Below, one piece after another: positions 37,306 through 48,223 of a stretch of DNA of 64,000 nt. The notes beneath the pieces were generated by a model. That model did not search any database and was not told where the DNA came from. It worked only from the letters and a program-made list of their open reading frames with translations. Both the position numbers and the translations under genes were made by a program. Source of the stretch: Parapristionchus giblindavisi. Taxonomy: Eukaryota > Nematoda > Chromadorea > Rhabditida > Diplogasteridae. Every line of letters starts with the position of its first letter. Positions within the stretch are counted from its first letter, which is position 1. The DNA lies in NCBI GenBank assembly GCA_943737045.1, contig CALSFV010000246.1, forward strand, positions 726,725 through 790,724. Direction: 5' to 3'.

Positions 37306-38705
37306 TTAGAAGAGCTTGCCGACAATGAGACCGATCAGTAGTCCAGCGAATACAATTAGAATCACCTTAAATTATCATATTTCATTTTATATCAACAATT
37401 AATTTATAATCCTTCAAAACGATGATTCTACCCCGCAAGATATAAAATGCACATACCTGAATCATTGGAATAGGGAAGTCGCTTGCGGCTTGAGCAGCTT
37501 TCGAATTGGCTGCCTGGACCTTGAGAAGAAGTTCAGCTCGTTCTCTTTGAAGTCTTTCTACTTCGCCCTCGATTTTCCTCATCTTATCAGCATCGGCACC
37601 AGTAGCTGCACTAGCAGTGGAGCCAGCATAGCTTGGTGAGCGGGACGATACAGACGAGTTAACTCGTTCAAAGGAGGACTCAGCATCTCCTGCACCAACC
37701 GGAGGAGAAGGACGACCAATGCTTCCTCCTTTTCCAGTCTCAAACATCACGCGAAGTTTTGCGTAGTGTAGTTCAGAAGGGTTTACTTCCTTCAAAATAA
37801 TATTTCATAGGTCAAGAATACGACTTATACATACTTTCCAGAACGTATCAATATCGACGGAATCACTGGCAGCGTAGCACGACTGCACCATAAACTTGTG
37901 CTTAGCTGCATCGACGGGAATTGCTTCGATAGGCTTAATGACATCTTATTACATATGAGATAGAACCATTTCCAATATATTTGTAGTCATACATTTTCAT
38001 ACCCTCATAATCCGAGGATAGACCCAATATATAAGGACCATTTTCAGGATCGACCAACTATATAAAGTTCATATGCGAAAAAAAAACAATTTAAGAATAA
38101 CGGTTTTCTAAATCGATCCACCATATTTCGAAAATCGACTCACTACATAAAAAAATCCTGTGAGCAAGCCGAAGATGTATGTATGTAGCAAAGGGGAATC
38201 AGTATGTAAATGAAAGTAAAGGAAAGAGAATATTTCAAAATACCTGAAGCATGACAGCAACAGTGGCAGACTCCCCAGGTTTGACTATTCCAGAATTTGG
38301 ACGAACACAATACTGCTTCGGAGCAGTTGTTTTCACCTAAAATGCATTTTAGGAATAATTGTTGCGGCGCAGAAATAGCAACGATCATAACACTTGCAGA
38401 AAATTAAAATTTTAAAATACCTTGAAGCAAACAGTTTTAGCATTTGTATTCTGAATCTTGAGATATGACGTTACAACATCGGTAAAGGGACCTTAAACCT
38501 TATATGCATGTACTCAACGGCAATTAACATATAAGCTTAACTTGCAAGACTTTCAAAGAAGGAAGCACTAAACAGTCATAGTATACGTATAAAGTATTGG
38601 GGGGGGGGGGTACCTTCTGAATCGTATATTCGAAAACTAACCAGTGAACGTTATCTCGTTCTGAGGTGATAGCGTTACCAAGGAAAGACCCTTACCCTCG
38701 GCCAT
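37306..38705 (-). CDS. VAMP-associated protein (VAP), MSP domain
   Basis: ER tail-anchored tether that binds FFAT motifs of lipid-transfer and contact-site proteins. Start 38705 ([20 protein letters not shown]). The MSP domain continues through [39 protein letters not shown] and [15 protein letters not shown], with the VAP signature [28 protein letters not shown] intact. Further exons: [20 protein letters not shown], then [17 protein letters not shown], a Ser-rich linker, a coiled coil ([20 protein letters not shown]) and a C-terminal TM anchor, [19 protein letters not shown], with the stop at 37306-37308. Complete domain order for VAPA/VAPB. A MITE occupies the intron at 37988-38181. An 11-G run lies at about 38599-38609 in an intron. 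Confidence 0.95.
37988..38181. mobile_element. Short MITE in a VAP intron
   Basis: Begins CATACATTTTCATACCCTCA and ends GAAGATGTATG. The interior GAGGATAGACCC, TCGATCCACCATATTTCGA and TCGACTCACTACATAA matches the element at 22675-22868 in order and spacing. Confidence 0.75.
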
Positions 38706-39262
38706 AGCTCGAGAATGACTTCTAAATTTAGAAACGATTAATCAGAAACTATACAAAGATTTAAACAAACAACAACTCCAGAGTTTTAGTGTTGTACCAC
38801 CTCATGGTCTGCACTCTCTCAATCTAAAGCACTAACATGACATGATACTCAGCGGAGAGAAAGACGCAGTCAAACATCGCTAAAGATCGTAACTTTTAGT
38901 CATGTAAAATCTATTTAAAATAATTTTGTTACCCGAATAATCAATATAACTACTCACATCAAGTCATATTATTAATGAGAACGTCACAAATTATTTTTAA
39001 AAACCTAAATAAATCATGATATTTTGAATTGTTTTATGTGAAAAAGTTATATTATTTACGCGGCACATTTGATAATTTTCGCGCTAAGTTTCAAAATCAA
39101 TCAATACAATTCATAAATATTTTTAAATAAAGTCTCCGAACTTCGCTTTCGGTGCGTAATTGATGGATAATTTTTTTGCACGAGTGATTATGATTACGAA
39201 TAATCAATATGCATTTCATATTCGTTATCGATTGTTCAGTGGAAAGTGTAATCAATTGAGGC
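38706..39262. promoter_or_regulatory. Divergent promoter region of VAP and UBR7
   Basis: A 557-bp gap separates the minus-strand VAP start from the plus-strand UBR7 start, so both promoters must lie here. No clear TATA box position can be assigned in this AT-rich DNA. Confidence 0.45.
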
Positions 39263-42200
39263 ATGTCGGACAAGAAGGATGACTCTGCAAATCAGACAGA
39301 GAATTTTGAAGAACCCAATCCTAAACGAGCGAAAATTGATCGTGTTGAGACAGCTGCATGTGGAACTGAATTATGTGGAAATGTGGATGAAGAAGACGTT
39401 AGGTTCCCTGATTGATCAACTTGTCGTAATGTGTCAAATTTAGATTAGTACATTGCAAGACATAGAGCAAGATCTCGCTGATATGGACTATCAGAACGAT
39501 GCAGCCCGTCATCTACTTGCTGCTCAGGATGTAAATAACTGCACATACGCTCAGGTAACTGGTTCTTCCAATATAAAAAAGTACTAGGTTGATTATTGCG
39601 CCGAATATAGTTTCATCTTTAGGGATATATGCCACGTCAAGCGTTGTTCTCGTGTCTGACGTGCGTTCCTGCTGGAGATTCAGGTTGGGTAGACACTTTT
39701 TTTTGTAGTACAGTGCGGGACATAATGATATGACACCCCTAAAATTTTTGGATTCTGGCCGAATTTTGAATGGAAATCAAAAGAGGTATATTCCATTTGT
39801 ATCTACTCCTTGGATAACTAAGGTAGCCCACGTATGAGGAAATTCAATTTCCCTGTCAACGAGAAAATAACGATTTTCCGAAATTTTAACGGGACATAAT
39901 GATATGACACCCTGATTTTTTTCACGAGTTAATATTTTTTTTCAAACTTCTGCATAACAGCAATGGATCAACAACAGGTTAGTTAACAATGTTGTGGCCC
40001 TTCCTCGAGATTGGACCGAAGATCCGATTGGGCACGCTTCCATAGATGGCAGAAAACACTTGAGGCTCAATGCCGTCCCACTCCTTTTTGATGGCATACA
40101 TTAACTCGGCAACGGATGCATAATGTTTGTTGTTATTGTACACACGACTAACCAGGATGCCCCTCATGTTCTACATGGGGTTTGCATCGAAGTTGCCCGT
40201 AGGGCATGGAAGAACTGGGATGTTCTTGACTTTGAACAATAGTTTTGAAGGGAGTTGGTGGCGAAGGAGGCGCCGTCTTTCTGGGAGATCTGATGATTGG
40301 CACGGCTTTTCCTCATGAACAGAACGAGGGTAGTCTGGTGCATCACCCGATACTCCCCATAATCCATCCTGCTGGACCGGAAGGAGATGGGCGGCTTGTC
40401 GAATTTTTTTCGAATTTTATCAGGGTGTCATTATGTCCCGTTAAAATTTCGGAAAATCATTATATTCTCGTTGACCGAGAAATCGAAATCCTCATACGTG
40501 GGCTACCTTAGTTTCCCAAGGAGTGGATACAAATTGAATATACCTCTTTTAATTTCCATTCAAAATTCGGCCAGAATCCCAAAATTTTAGGGGTGTCATA
40601 TCATTATGTCCCGCACTGTATTTAACGTTTTAATTTAAGGCATTTGCTATGGATGTTCTGAGAATTGTCATGAAGGCCATGAAGTAATCGAGTTACACAC
40701 AAAAAGGAGGTATTTATCTTAAACAGTTTCTTGAACATGTTGGGTAGATTATCTCGAATACTAATATAATAATGTATATGAAATATATCATCACTGAGAA
40801 TAAGATGAGCATTTGCGATAACGTCGTCTTACTGTAGATAAATCTTTTCTCCCTGGAAGTTTAGTTTGATCACCTTATGGGTATGCGTAGTATTTCTTTG
40901 AAAAGACTTGTACTTCTTGTATGTCCATCAGCGATATTTCATGCTCTTGTATTCCATATACGTAGCTGAAAATTAGAATTGCTGACTTTTTAAAAATTAT
41001 TTTAACGACCGTTTTCTAATTGAATGGTTCAGCAAGTAGTTATTCAATGTCTTTGATCAATGATCTGGTGTCTTTTCTCTTCTTTGATTATAGAAAAAAA
41101 TAGCGTTGGGAAGAAATATTTAGAATTCGGTGTAGCACTAGCTTGTTGGTCAGTCATCGGAATCATACGTTGAAAAGTATGTTACAAAGTACAAAGCCTG
41201 ACCGGATTTTGAGCCAAAATTTCACAAAAATCGAAAAACCTGACCTTTGATTTTGAAAAAAAACGATATTCCGCCATTCGACCTACAGTACCGTGCAAAA
41301 GTATACCAAAAAGTACATTTTTTCAATGTAACTTTGCTTGTATGCAACCAATCAACGTAATTTTTGGATATTTTTTCCGGGTTTAACCATCATATTGTGT
41401 AAGAAAAAGAGCGGCGTTTCTCAAAAATTAAAAAAAAATTAAATGAATTTTCTGATTTCGGCGATTTTCACATTTTGAACTATTATTTTTGTTTATTTTT
41501 TAAACTTGTTTGAATGTGCTGAAAAATTGTTTTATGTTTTCAGGAGATAGGCCGGCCAAAGGACTCTAAGAAAGTCGATCAGTTCGACAAGCAATTGTTA
41601 GGCGCCGGCCCATGGTAATGAAGTTGGTCCACCTGGCTAAGCAGTACATGACATCCTGCTCTACGAATCGTCTAATTCGGACGAGTTCGAAGATCGGCAG
41701 ATTCATCACAAGGTTCAGCAAGGCTAACCCCCGAAAATCCGGGGAACGAAAACGCGCGCAAAGATTGGTTCGGGTCGTTTTCCTCTTGGAATACTAAGCC
41801 GAGAGGCATATTACAGCGCCCATAGGGCTGCACCACTTTCGCATGGACCTCTATGAACTCCTCCTTCCTCTCAGCCGTATGCAGCGGGTCGACATCACAC
41901 GCATGGTATGCTCCCTACATTATCACGGAACCAGCCTCATGCTGCACAGTGGGAACTTGGCACATTACATGGAACCTTGGTACCATGGTTGGACGAGAGC
42001 ATGTTTCTGGTTTATAGGAACGGAAGGAATTACCCATGTGAGGCACTATATAGGGTCAAAATTCAAAGAAAAGTTCCAAGTTCCCACTGTGGAGCATGGG
42101 ACTAGTTCCGTGATAATGTGGGGAGCATTCCATGCGCGTGATATCGGAACGCTACATACGACTGAGAGCATTATGAGGAAGGAGGTCCAGGCGAAGGTGA

Positions 42201-45200
42201 TGCAGCCGTATGGCGACCTAACATGCGTCGGGGCAGAGTATTCCAAGAGGAAAACGACCCGAAGCAATCTTTGCGCGAGTTCCCGGACCCCAGATTTTCG
42301 GGGGTTAGCCTTGCTGATCCTTGTGATGAATCTGCCGATCTTCGAACTCGTCGGGGGAGGCCTTCCAGAGATTTTTGTCCGAAATGGACGATTCGTAGAG
42401 CAGGACATCGTCCCTAGGTCCGTCTTGTACTGCTTAGCCAGGTGGACCAAATTTATTACCATGGCCCGGCGTCTAACAATTGCTTGTCGAACTGATTTCT
42501 TAGAGTCCTTTGGCCGACCTATCTCCTGAAAACATAAAACAATTTTTCAGCACAATGCAAACAAGTTTAAAAAATAAACAAAAATAATAGTTCAAAATGT
42601 GAAAATCGCCGAAATCAGAAAATTCATTAATTTTTTTTCTTACACAATACGATGGTAAGATCCGTGCGCACAAAATATCCAAAAATTTACGTTGATTGGT
42701 TGCATACAAGCAAAGTTACATTGAAAAATGTACTTTTCGGTATTCTTTTGCACCGTACTGTATGATCGGAATTCTTGATTCTCATTCACTATATCTAAAT
42801 CTTTGTTGACTAGATATATTGATATTGATTAACTAATAATCTGTACAAGGTTCGACTATCATTATCTTATTATACTTAGTTGATAGATGACTTGATAACT
42901 CCCATATCAATCCAGTATAATGAGGTATACTTGTATAGAAGAGATAAGGGAATACATCTGATTCATGAGCCATTCTCCATATCTTTGATTCATTCATTAA
43001 TATATAGATAGGTGGATGAATATGAAGGAAATGAAAGATATGGGTAGTGTAGAGCAAATGCACTAAAGACAAGATAAACTCTTAAATAATATAAGCATTC
43101 CAATATCACATGCATAGGTAGAAAAGTACGTTACAAACTACGAAGCCTGAACGCATTTTGAGCCGAAAATTCACGAATAATCGGAAAACCTGACCGCATT
43201 TTGGAGTTTTTTTAAATACCTGACCGTATTTGAGCCAAAAATTCCCGAAAAAAACCTGACCGCATTTTGAAAATGTGTAACGTAACTATTCGACCTGTGA
43301 TTACATGAAATGAAGAGTGTGAATTCACGTCTTTCATCACGTTTTATAACTTCCAATTTTTAATTGTATTTTAAAAAATAAACTAGCTAACTAATGGACG
43401 ATAAGGAAAGTGATAAATTGATAAAGTTGATTCGATGTCTTGTCTATTTTAGATTCAAATGTGATTGTGGAAATGATTTATTCAAGAATAAATGCAAACT
43501 ATTTGAGGTATCTTTATATTTTCATTCATATTCTTATAAAGGAATAATTTGTTATAGGGGAAAAGCGGTGTTAATCATCGTAATCTATATGGTCATAATT
43601 TTAAAAATGAATATTGTAAATGTAACAGACCATATCCTGATATAGAAGGAGATCATTCTCTTCCTCGAATAATGTATCAATGCATATTTTGTGAAGATTG
43701 GTTCCATGCTAATGTAAGTTATCCATCATGTTCCTTAATCTATGAAATACTATATTCAGCATATTGATTTGGATACATCTAAAATAGAGAATGTTGATGA
43801 TGATAATCAATATGAGATTGCTTGTATTACTTGTTGTCAAAAGTTTGCATTCCTTGATAAGGTGAGTACTCTACAAGAGAAGCACCGAAGTCTATGGAAG
43901 AGATGTACGTGAGGGATGTCCAAATTCAGGTTCTAAGGTTGCTAAGTCGACATAACAGAGACGGAAAATCAATAATTTGTTTGTACATGACCACCTTGAT
44001 TCCACCCCCCCCCCCCCCACGACGATTTGTCGATTTTCCTGACTTACTCTTCATCCATTTGCATGATTTCTCAATATTATAGAGACTTAATGTGGGGGGG
44101 GGGGGATAAACTCGATATGCACTTTTTACGTCTATCCTGCGATCTCGCCATGTACAAACGAATTATCGATTTGACGGCTCTTGAAGATGTACTAATTGTC
44201 ATCAACTTTTGATAGTACTTTTGGGCATCCCTGACCTATCCATACATGACCATATGGAATTTCTTCCGGATGCCTTACTGGTTAGAATAAATGAGTTGAT
44301 GTGTACTTTCATATATGATTATTATTTATTCAGTTTTGTGATAATAGAGAGTATGATGGTGAAGTTAAGTGTAGTGAAGAAAAGAGGAAGGTATATGTGT
44401 CTTGTTTTCATAAAGAATGGAGTGTAATGATTGTATTGATATAGGAAGGATTCATTCCATCTACACTTGTATTGAATAAGAACTGGAGAGATCGACTATG
44501 TAGTTGTTCTACTTGTGAGGTTAGTAATCATATTTATATCTTATGTATAATAATTGTATTTATTCCTCAAACAGGAATTCGTAAATTCAATTTTTTTATA
44601 TTTTATATTTAAAATGATATATATTGTGGATAATAATGTTAATATAGTTTAGGATTTGTATGATAAACATGGGTGTGATTGGATTCACGATCCTGATGAT
44701 ACATTGGAAAAATATGAGAAGGTTAGTCTTAATATTTTTCGTGTTATCTATAGAGTCAAATAAAGAGTAGAGTATAATGACTCTTTTAAAAAAGAGTGGA
44801 AACTCGAAATCTGCGGGTTTCCATCCTTTAAACAAAGCACATGGAAACTGGAAATTTGAATGACGAATTTCCAGTTTCCTGGTGCACGAATAAGGTGGGG
44901 GAAATTAAATTCCGACTTTCCTACTGCCAATTTCTGTTTTAAAAATGAAGTAAATGCAAAATTTCTTCTTCTTTCACGTTTCATCCCATTTAATCATCGG
45001 AAACTCGGAAGTGCAAATTTAAATTCCCGCATCTTATTCGCGCCAGCCAATTCAAATTTCGAGCTTCCGGGGGCTTTTTAAAGGGTGGAAACTCGAGTTC
45101 AACTCTTCATAAATAGCCATAAGTATAAACAAAATGAGCACTAAGTAAAAATATGTAACTTATCAAAAGGAATTATTTTACCTTTGACGGATCTTGTATT

Positions 45201-45816
45201 CCGTCATCATAGGTCGAAAAGTATGTTACAGAGTACCAAGCCTGACCAGATTTTGAGCCGAAATTTCACAAAAATCGAAAACCTGACCAGATTTTGAGCC
45301 AAATTTGCGAAAAATCGATAAACCGGACCGGATTTTGAAAACAGATAACCTAGCTATTCGACCCATGTCTGTCATTTTGGAACAATTTACTCCATTATCA
45401 CCCCCAATTTATGAAGAATTTGTGACGAAGTTGTTGTATTTACACATTTGTTTGATATGATAATTGATTGATTTGCTGTAGGAAGCTGAAGAACGTATGA
45501 AAGAAGAAGATGAAAGTGATAAAGCTGAACTCGATAACTTTATAAGATCTCATGATCCAAATGTAGTAACATCTGTCATGACAGGTACCATATACATAGT
45601 ATCATATGTATAATATTATATTCAGAGATGGATAGAATTAAAGAGAGAATGAAATTGTATATGACATCTCTACCCAAGGATACTATCATTACTAAAGAAC
45701 ATATTAAGAATTTCTTTGATAATATGACAAAAGAAAGAGAAGAGGAACTATCTCGTAAAGTTGATAGAGGAGATGGATTAGGACCTTCTAATGATTATTC
45801 ACATGGTGAATATTGA
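39263..45816 (+). CDS. UBR7: UBR7 N-recognin-like E3 ubiquitin ligase (UBR box plus PHD finger)
   Basis: Twelve exons: 39263-39397, 39444-39554, 39623-39683, 40640-40709, 43453-43507, 43558-43713, 43760-43861, 44334-44423, 44445-44519, 44653-44721, 45482-45584, 45626-45816. The acidic N-terminus leads into a UBR box split over exons 2-5: CTYAQGYMPRQALFSCLTC, GICYGCSENCHEGHEVIEL, FKCDCGNDLFKNKCKLFE. The PHD-like finger follows: NEYCKCNRPYPDIEGD, MYQCIFCEDWFHANH, IACITCCQKFAF. The C-terminal domain has NWRDRLCSCSTCEDLYDK and then MKLYMTSLPKDTIITKEHIK. This is the full UBR7 order and near family length (about 400 aa). The reported activity of human UBR7 is H2B monoubiquitination. Introns 3, 4, 7 and 10 are swollen by mobile elements; the coding sequence is intact. 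Confidence 0.95.
39711..40618 (-). mobile_element. Tc1-like element, 908 bp, with IR/DR-type ends
   Basis: CAGTGCGGGACATAATGATA at 39711 is mirrored at 40618, with TA on both flanks. Inverted repeats are about 210 bp. GGGACATAATGATATGACACC occurs both at the tip and about 180 bp inside, the IR/DR arrangement. The minus-strand remnant near 40167-39979 (HYASVAELMYAIKKEWDGIE then GSVPNRIFG) is the C-terminus of a Tc1 transposase. Internally deleted; lies in UBR7 intron 3. Confidence 0.92.
41164..41285. mobile_element. MITE, CATAGGTCGAAAAG family, copy 2 (right end split)
   Basis: Starts CATACGTTGAAAAGTATGTT and ends ATTCGACCTA, where the Tc1 element at 41286 is inserted. The remaining TG follows at 42763. 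Contains CCTGACCGGATTTTGAGCC. Confidence 0.8.
41286..42760. mobile_element. Rearranged Tc1 element, 1475 bp, internally palindromic
   Basis: Ends CAGTACCGTGCAAAAGTATA and the complement of CAGTACGGTGCAAAAGAATA, flanked by TA. A plus-strand frame at 41843-42230 contains FKEKFQVPTVEHGTSSVIMW, the Tc1 catalytic region 'ptvkhGggsvmvWG'. The N-terminal HTH region reads on the minus strand at 42500-42230 (SSKIGRFITRISKANPRKSG), and an inverted copy of it reads on plus at 41640-41760 (SSKIGRFITRFSKANPRKSG). The transposase is therefore scrambled and non-functional. Confidence 0.88.
43113..43299. mobile_element. MITE, CATAGGTCGAAAAG family, copy 3
   Basis: CATAGGTAGAAAAGTACGTT at the left and CTATTCGACCTGTG at the right. 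It has three internal CCTGACCGCATTTTG-like repeats. In UBR7 intron 4. Confidence 0.85.
43902..44245. mobile_element. Foldback element with poly-C and poly-G arms
   Basis: Left GAGGGATGTCCAAA mirrors right TTTGGGCATCCCTGA, and TTGTTTGTACATG mirrors CATGTACAAACGAA. A C run of about 15 (near 44005-44019) faces a G run of about 12 (near 44094-44106) in the opposite arm, so the runs can pair. In UBR7 intron 7. Confidence 0.75.
44775..45105. repeat. GC-richer intron insert of unclear type
   Basis: Begins and ends with AGTGGAAACTCGA / GGTGGAAACTCGA in direct orientation. Inside are repeated GGAAACT and AATTTCCAGTTTCC motifs. Likely a degraded element in UBR7 intron 10; family unknown. Confidence 0.4.
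45208..45367. mobile_element. MITE, CATAGGTCGAAAAG family, copy 4
   Basis: CATAGGTCGAAAAGTATGTT to GCTATTCGACCCATG, 160 bp. It contains three CCTGACC(A/G)GATTTTGAGCC-like repeats. In UBR7 intron 10. Confidence 0.87.
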
Positions 45817-45861
45817 TTCTATTTATTATATAAGGTGAGAAGATTATTTATCCTTGTCATA

Positions 45862-48004
45862 TCATGAATGATTCATATATGATGGTTTACGTTGTGGGAA
45901 ATGAGAATTGGGATTGGAATTAGAAGGAGTGGATTGATAATGATTATATGTGGAGATAGATATAGGAAGATGTAATGGTCTAGATATAGGAATAGATGGA
46001 GTAGATGGATTATTAGTATTAGATATAATAGAATGAGATTGTTTATGTAGTGAATGTTCACCATCTGATGGACTACTACATGAATGATATCCATTATCTA
46101 ATGAATGATATCGAGATAATATAGAATGATTATGATGAATAGATGATGATGATGATATTGGTTTACATTCATTTGAATATCTTGTGAAATCAATAGTGGG
46201 AGTTCTTGGTAAACGTCGAGATATACAATATGATGAAGGTGATTCATATCCAATAGACGAATCATCTTAATCAATTATTTTATTAATCAATTATCTTTAT
46301 CTAATTAAAATAACTAACTATTAGTATTTGTATTCTTTCTTCGTTCACTAGAAGATCGTTGTCTTCTTTGTAGATTGGATAAATGAGGACAACTTCCACT
46401 CTTTCTTCTATATTCTATTCTATCATCATCATCATCATCATCATCATCTTCATTATTATCTCTATTTTCTCTAATATCATGATATATAGGTGAGTGACTA
46501 TTCCTCATTTCCATTGTATCAATCCATTCTCTTCTTCTATTCACTACTTGAGATTTACTTCGAATCATATTTGATCCATTTCTTCTTCCATCTCTTAATA
46601 ATTGATTATGTTTTATCAATTCGTCATCAATTATAATACTAATACTATTCATACCTTATTCCTTCTCTTCTTCTTCTTTCATCTTTATCTTCATTATCAT
46701 CATTATCTTCATTTCTTGAATTGAATCGTACACTTTCCTTTCTTCGTATACTACTCTTTCGTGAAACATTTCCATTAAGATCCTTTTCTCTGAATCGATT
46801 GAATAATCGTAATGATGGTTATCTTAATCGATTGTTATACTTGGATAGAGATGGTTTAAGTATCGGTCGAGGTCCGTCCGTACAAGTAAATGATTGACGT
46901 TGGAGGAATCCTTAATGTCTTCCATTCCATTCATTCATTCATTCATTCATTCATTCATTCATTCATTCATTCATTCATTATGTATAATAGATCGATACCT
47001 GAACGTATTCTATCAACAATAAATGATACGAGTAGATTAGCTGCTCTTAAACTTTCACGATGTCTTCTCCATCCTTGATATTCACTTAATATTACCCATT
47101 GAATCAATGAATACATCTAGAATTACCGTATAGTTTCAGTAAGTGATTCTCCTAATAGATCCCAATAGTCAGTCTTCAATCCATATTCTTTGAATCTACG
47201 ATGTATTCTACCAATCTGAACACATTCCATAGATATCATTGAAGGTGAATCAAGATTTGTCATTACTGTAATGTAAATCTATCATATTGATTGAAAATTA
47301 ATTAATGAATTAATGTACCGAATTGAATGAATCGAATGATTTCACTTTGATGTTGAGTCAATCCACATGCTTTTTGATATATAATGTTATCGATTGATTT
47401 GGATGGATTAGATGATCTATAGATAGATGATTGAATAGATAGATGGATAGATAGATAGAATAGATATACCGTGATGATGTAGGTCTCATTCTTGTTAATA
47501 CTGCTGTATGATGGAAGACATTCTTGATACTTGGCTCCTTTATTATTAATGGTTAAAGAATGAATGACTTGAATGAAATAACCTTTATAATAAGTCGTTT
47601 GAGTATGGTGGATGCACAACTACCTTGTCCACTTTGAGCCATATGTCTCCAAACTTTACGCATTATTATCTTCTGTAATCATTCCATTTCATTCTCTTAC
47701 TAATCTTCATCCCTATCTATACAACCATTTTATTGTATTGTTGTATTAATATTACTAATGATATATTACTAGTTTAGTACTTGTAGAAGACGAGTTCAAT
47801 TGGTCTCTGATCTTTAACATTCTAATTCTTCTAATGTTACTTGTTATAATGATAAATGATGTTTACGGGAATATGAATTGAATAACATTGAACGGTTTTA
47901 ATCCAAATAGAAAATATGAATACCTGATATGAATGAAGAATTTGTGGTTCTATATGCTCTTTTGTATCATGTAAATGGGTAGATGATGAACGAGAATTAC
48001 CCAT
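45862..48004 (-). CDS. Globin with predicted N-myristoylation and long disordered C-terminal tail
   Basis: Haem-globin fold protein. Start 48004 gives MGNSRSSSTHLHDTKEH, a Gly2/Ser-rich N-myristoylation signal as in globin X-type proteins. Helix A/B region: KIIMRKVWRHMAQSGQG and STILKRLIIK; then PSIKNVFHHTAV with the CD1 Phe. An E-helix-like exon has QKACGLTQHQSEIIRFIQF. F helix CVQIGRIHRRFKEYGLKTDY has the proximal His (GRIH). G/H helices: DLLGESLTETI, GWRRHRESLRAANLLVSFIV. The exon between the start and MRKVW is uncertain. After the globin fold, exons 46860-46315 and 46268-45862 encode a 200+ residue charged, Asp/Ser/His-rich tail (DDDDDDDDDRIEYRRKSGS; last residues KPSYMNHS). The stop lies 45 bp from the convergent UBR7 stop. 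The globin call rests on pattern, not on a high-identity match. Confidence 0.7.
46929..46979. repeat. (ATTC)n microsatellite in an intron
   Basis: About 50 bp of CATT/ATTC repeat between globin exons. Confidence 0.95.
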
Positions 48005-48223
48005 TTGTAGTATAGAAGAAGTATGATATAAGGAAATGAATGATAGTAGATACTGTAGTGAATAGATGAAAGAATGAAATGAGAGATTGAAGGAGGAGAA
48101 ATTGATGAAGAAGAGAAGGAATGAGTAGTACTTGAGAATACAATTGAAGAGTTAATGAATACTCGGTCTAGATGTATATTCTTTCATCGATATATGAATA
48201 TTGAGATATAGAAAGGATTGTAG
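48005..48223. promoter_or_regulatory. Shared divergent promoter, globin and PIG-U
   Basis: Only 219 bp separate the globin start codon (minus) from the PIG-U start codon (plus), so the two genes must share or abut promoters. Confidence 0.55.

Noticed and set aside
17626..38705. Operon organisation of the long run of minus-strand genes
   Set aside because: Intergenic gaps are several hundred to about 2000 bp, each gene looks independently organised, and no spliced-leader or polycistronic signal could be recognised.
39979..40590. Plus- and minus-strand frames as host genes within UBR7 intron 3
   Set aside because: They lie between Tc1 inverted repeats and one is a transposase C-terminus; the others are shadows.
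41843..42529. A 228-codon plus-strand frame as an intact transposase
   Set aside because: It covers only part of the catalytic region. Its start and end run into inverted copies of the N-terminal region, so it cannot encode a working Tc1 transposase.
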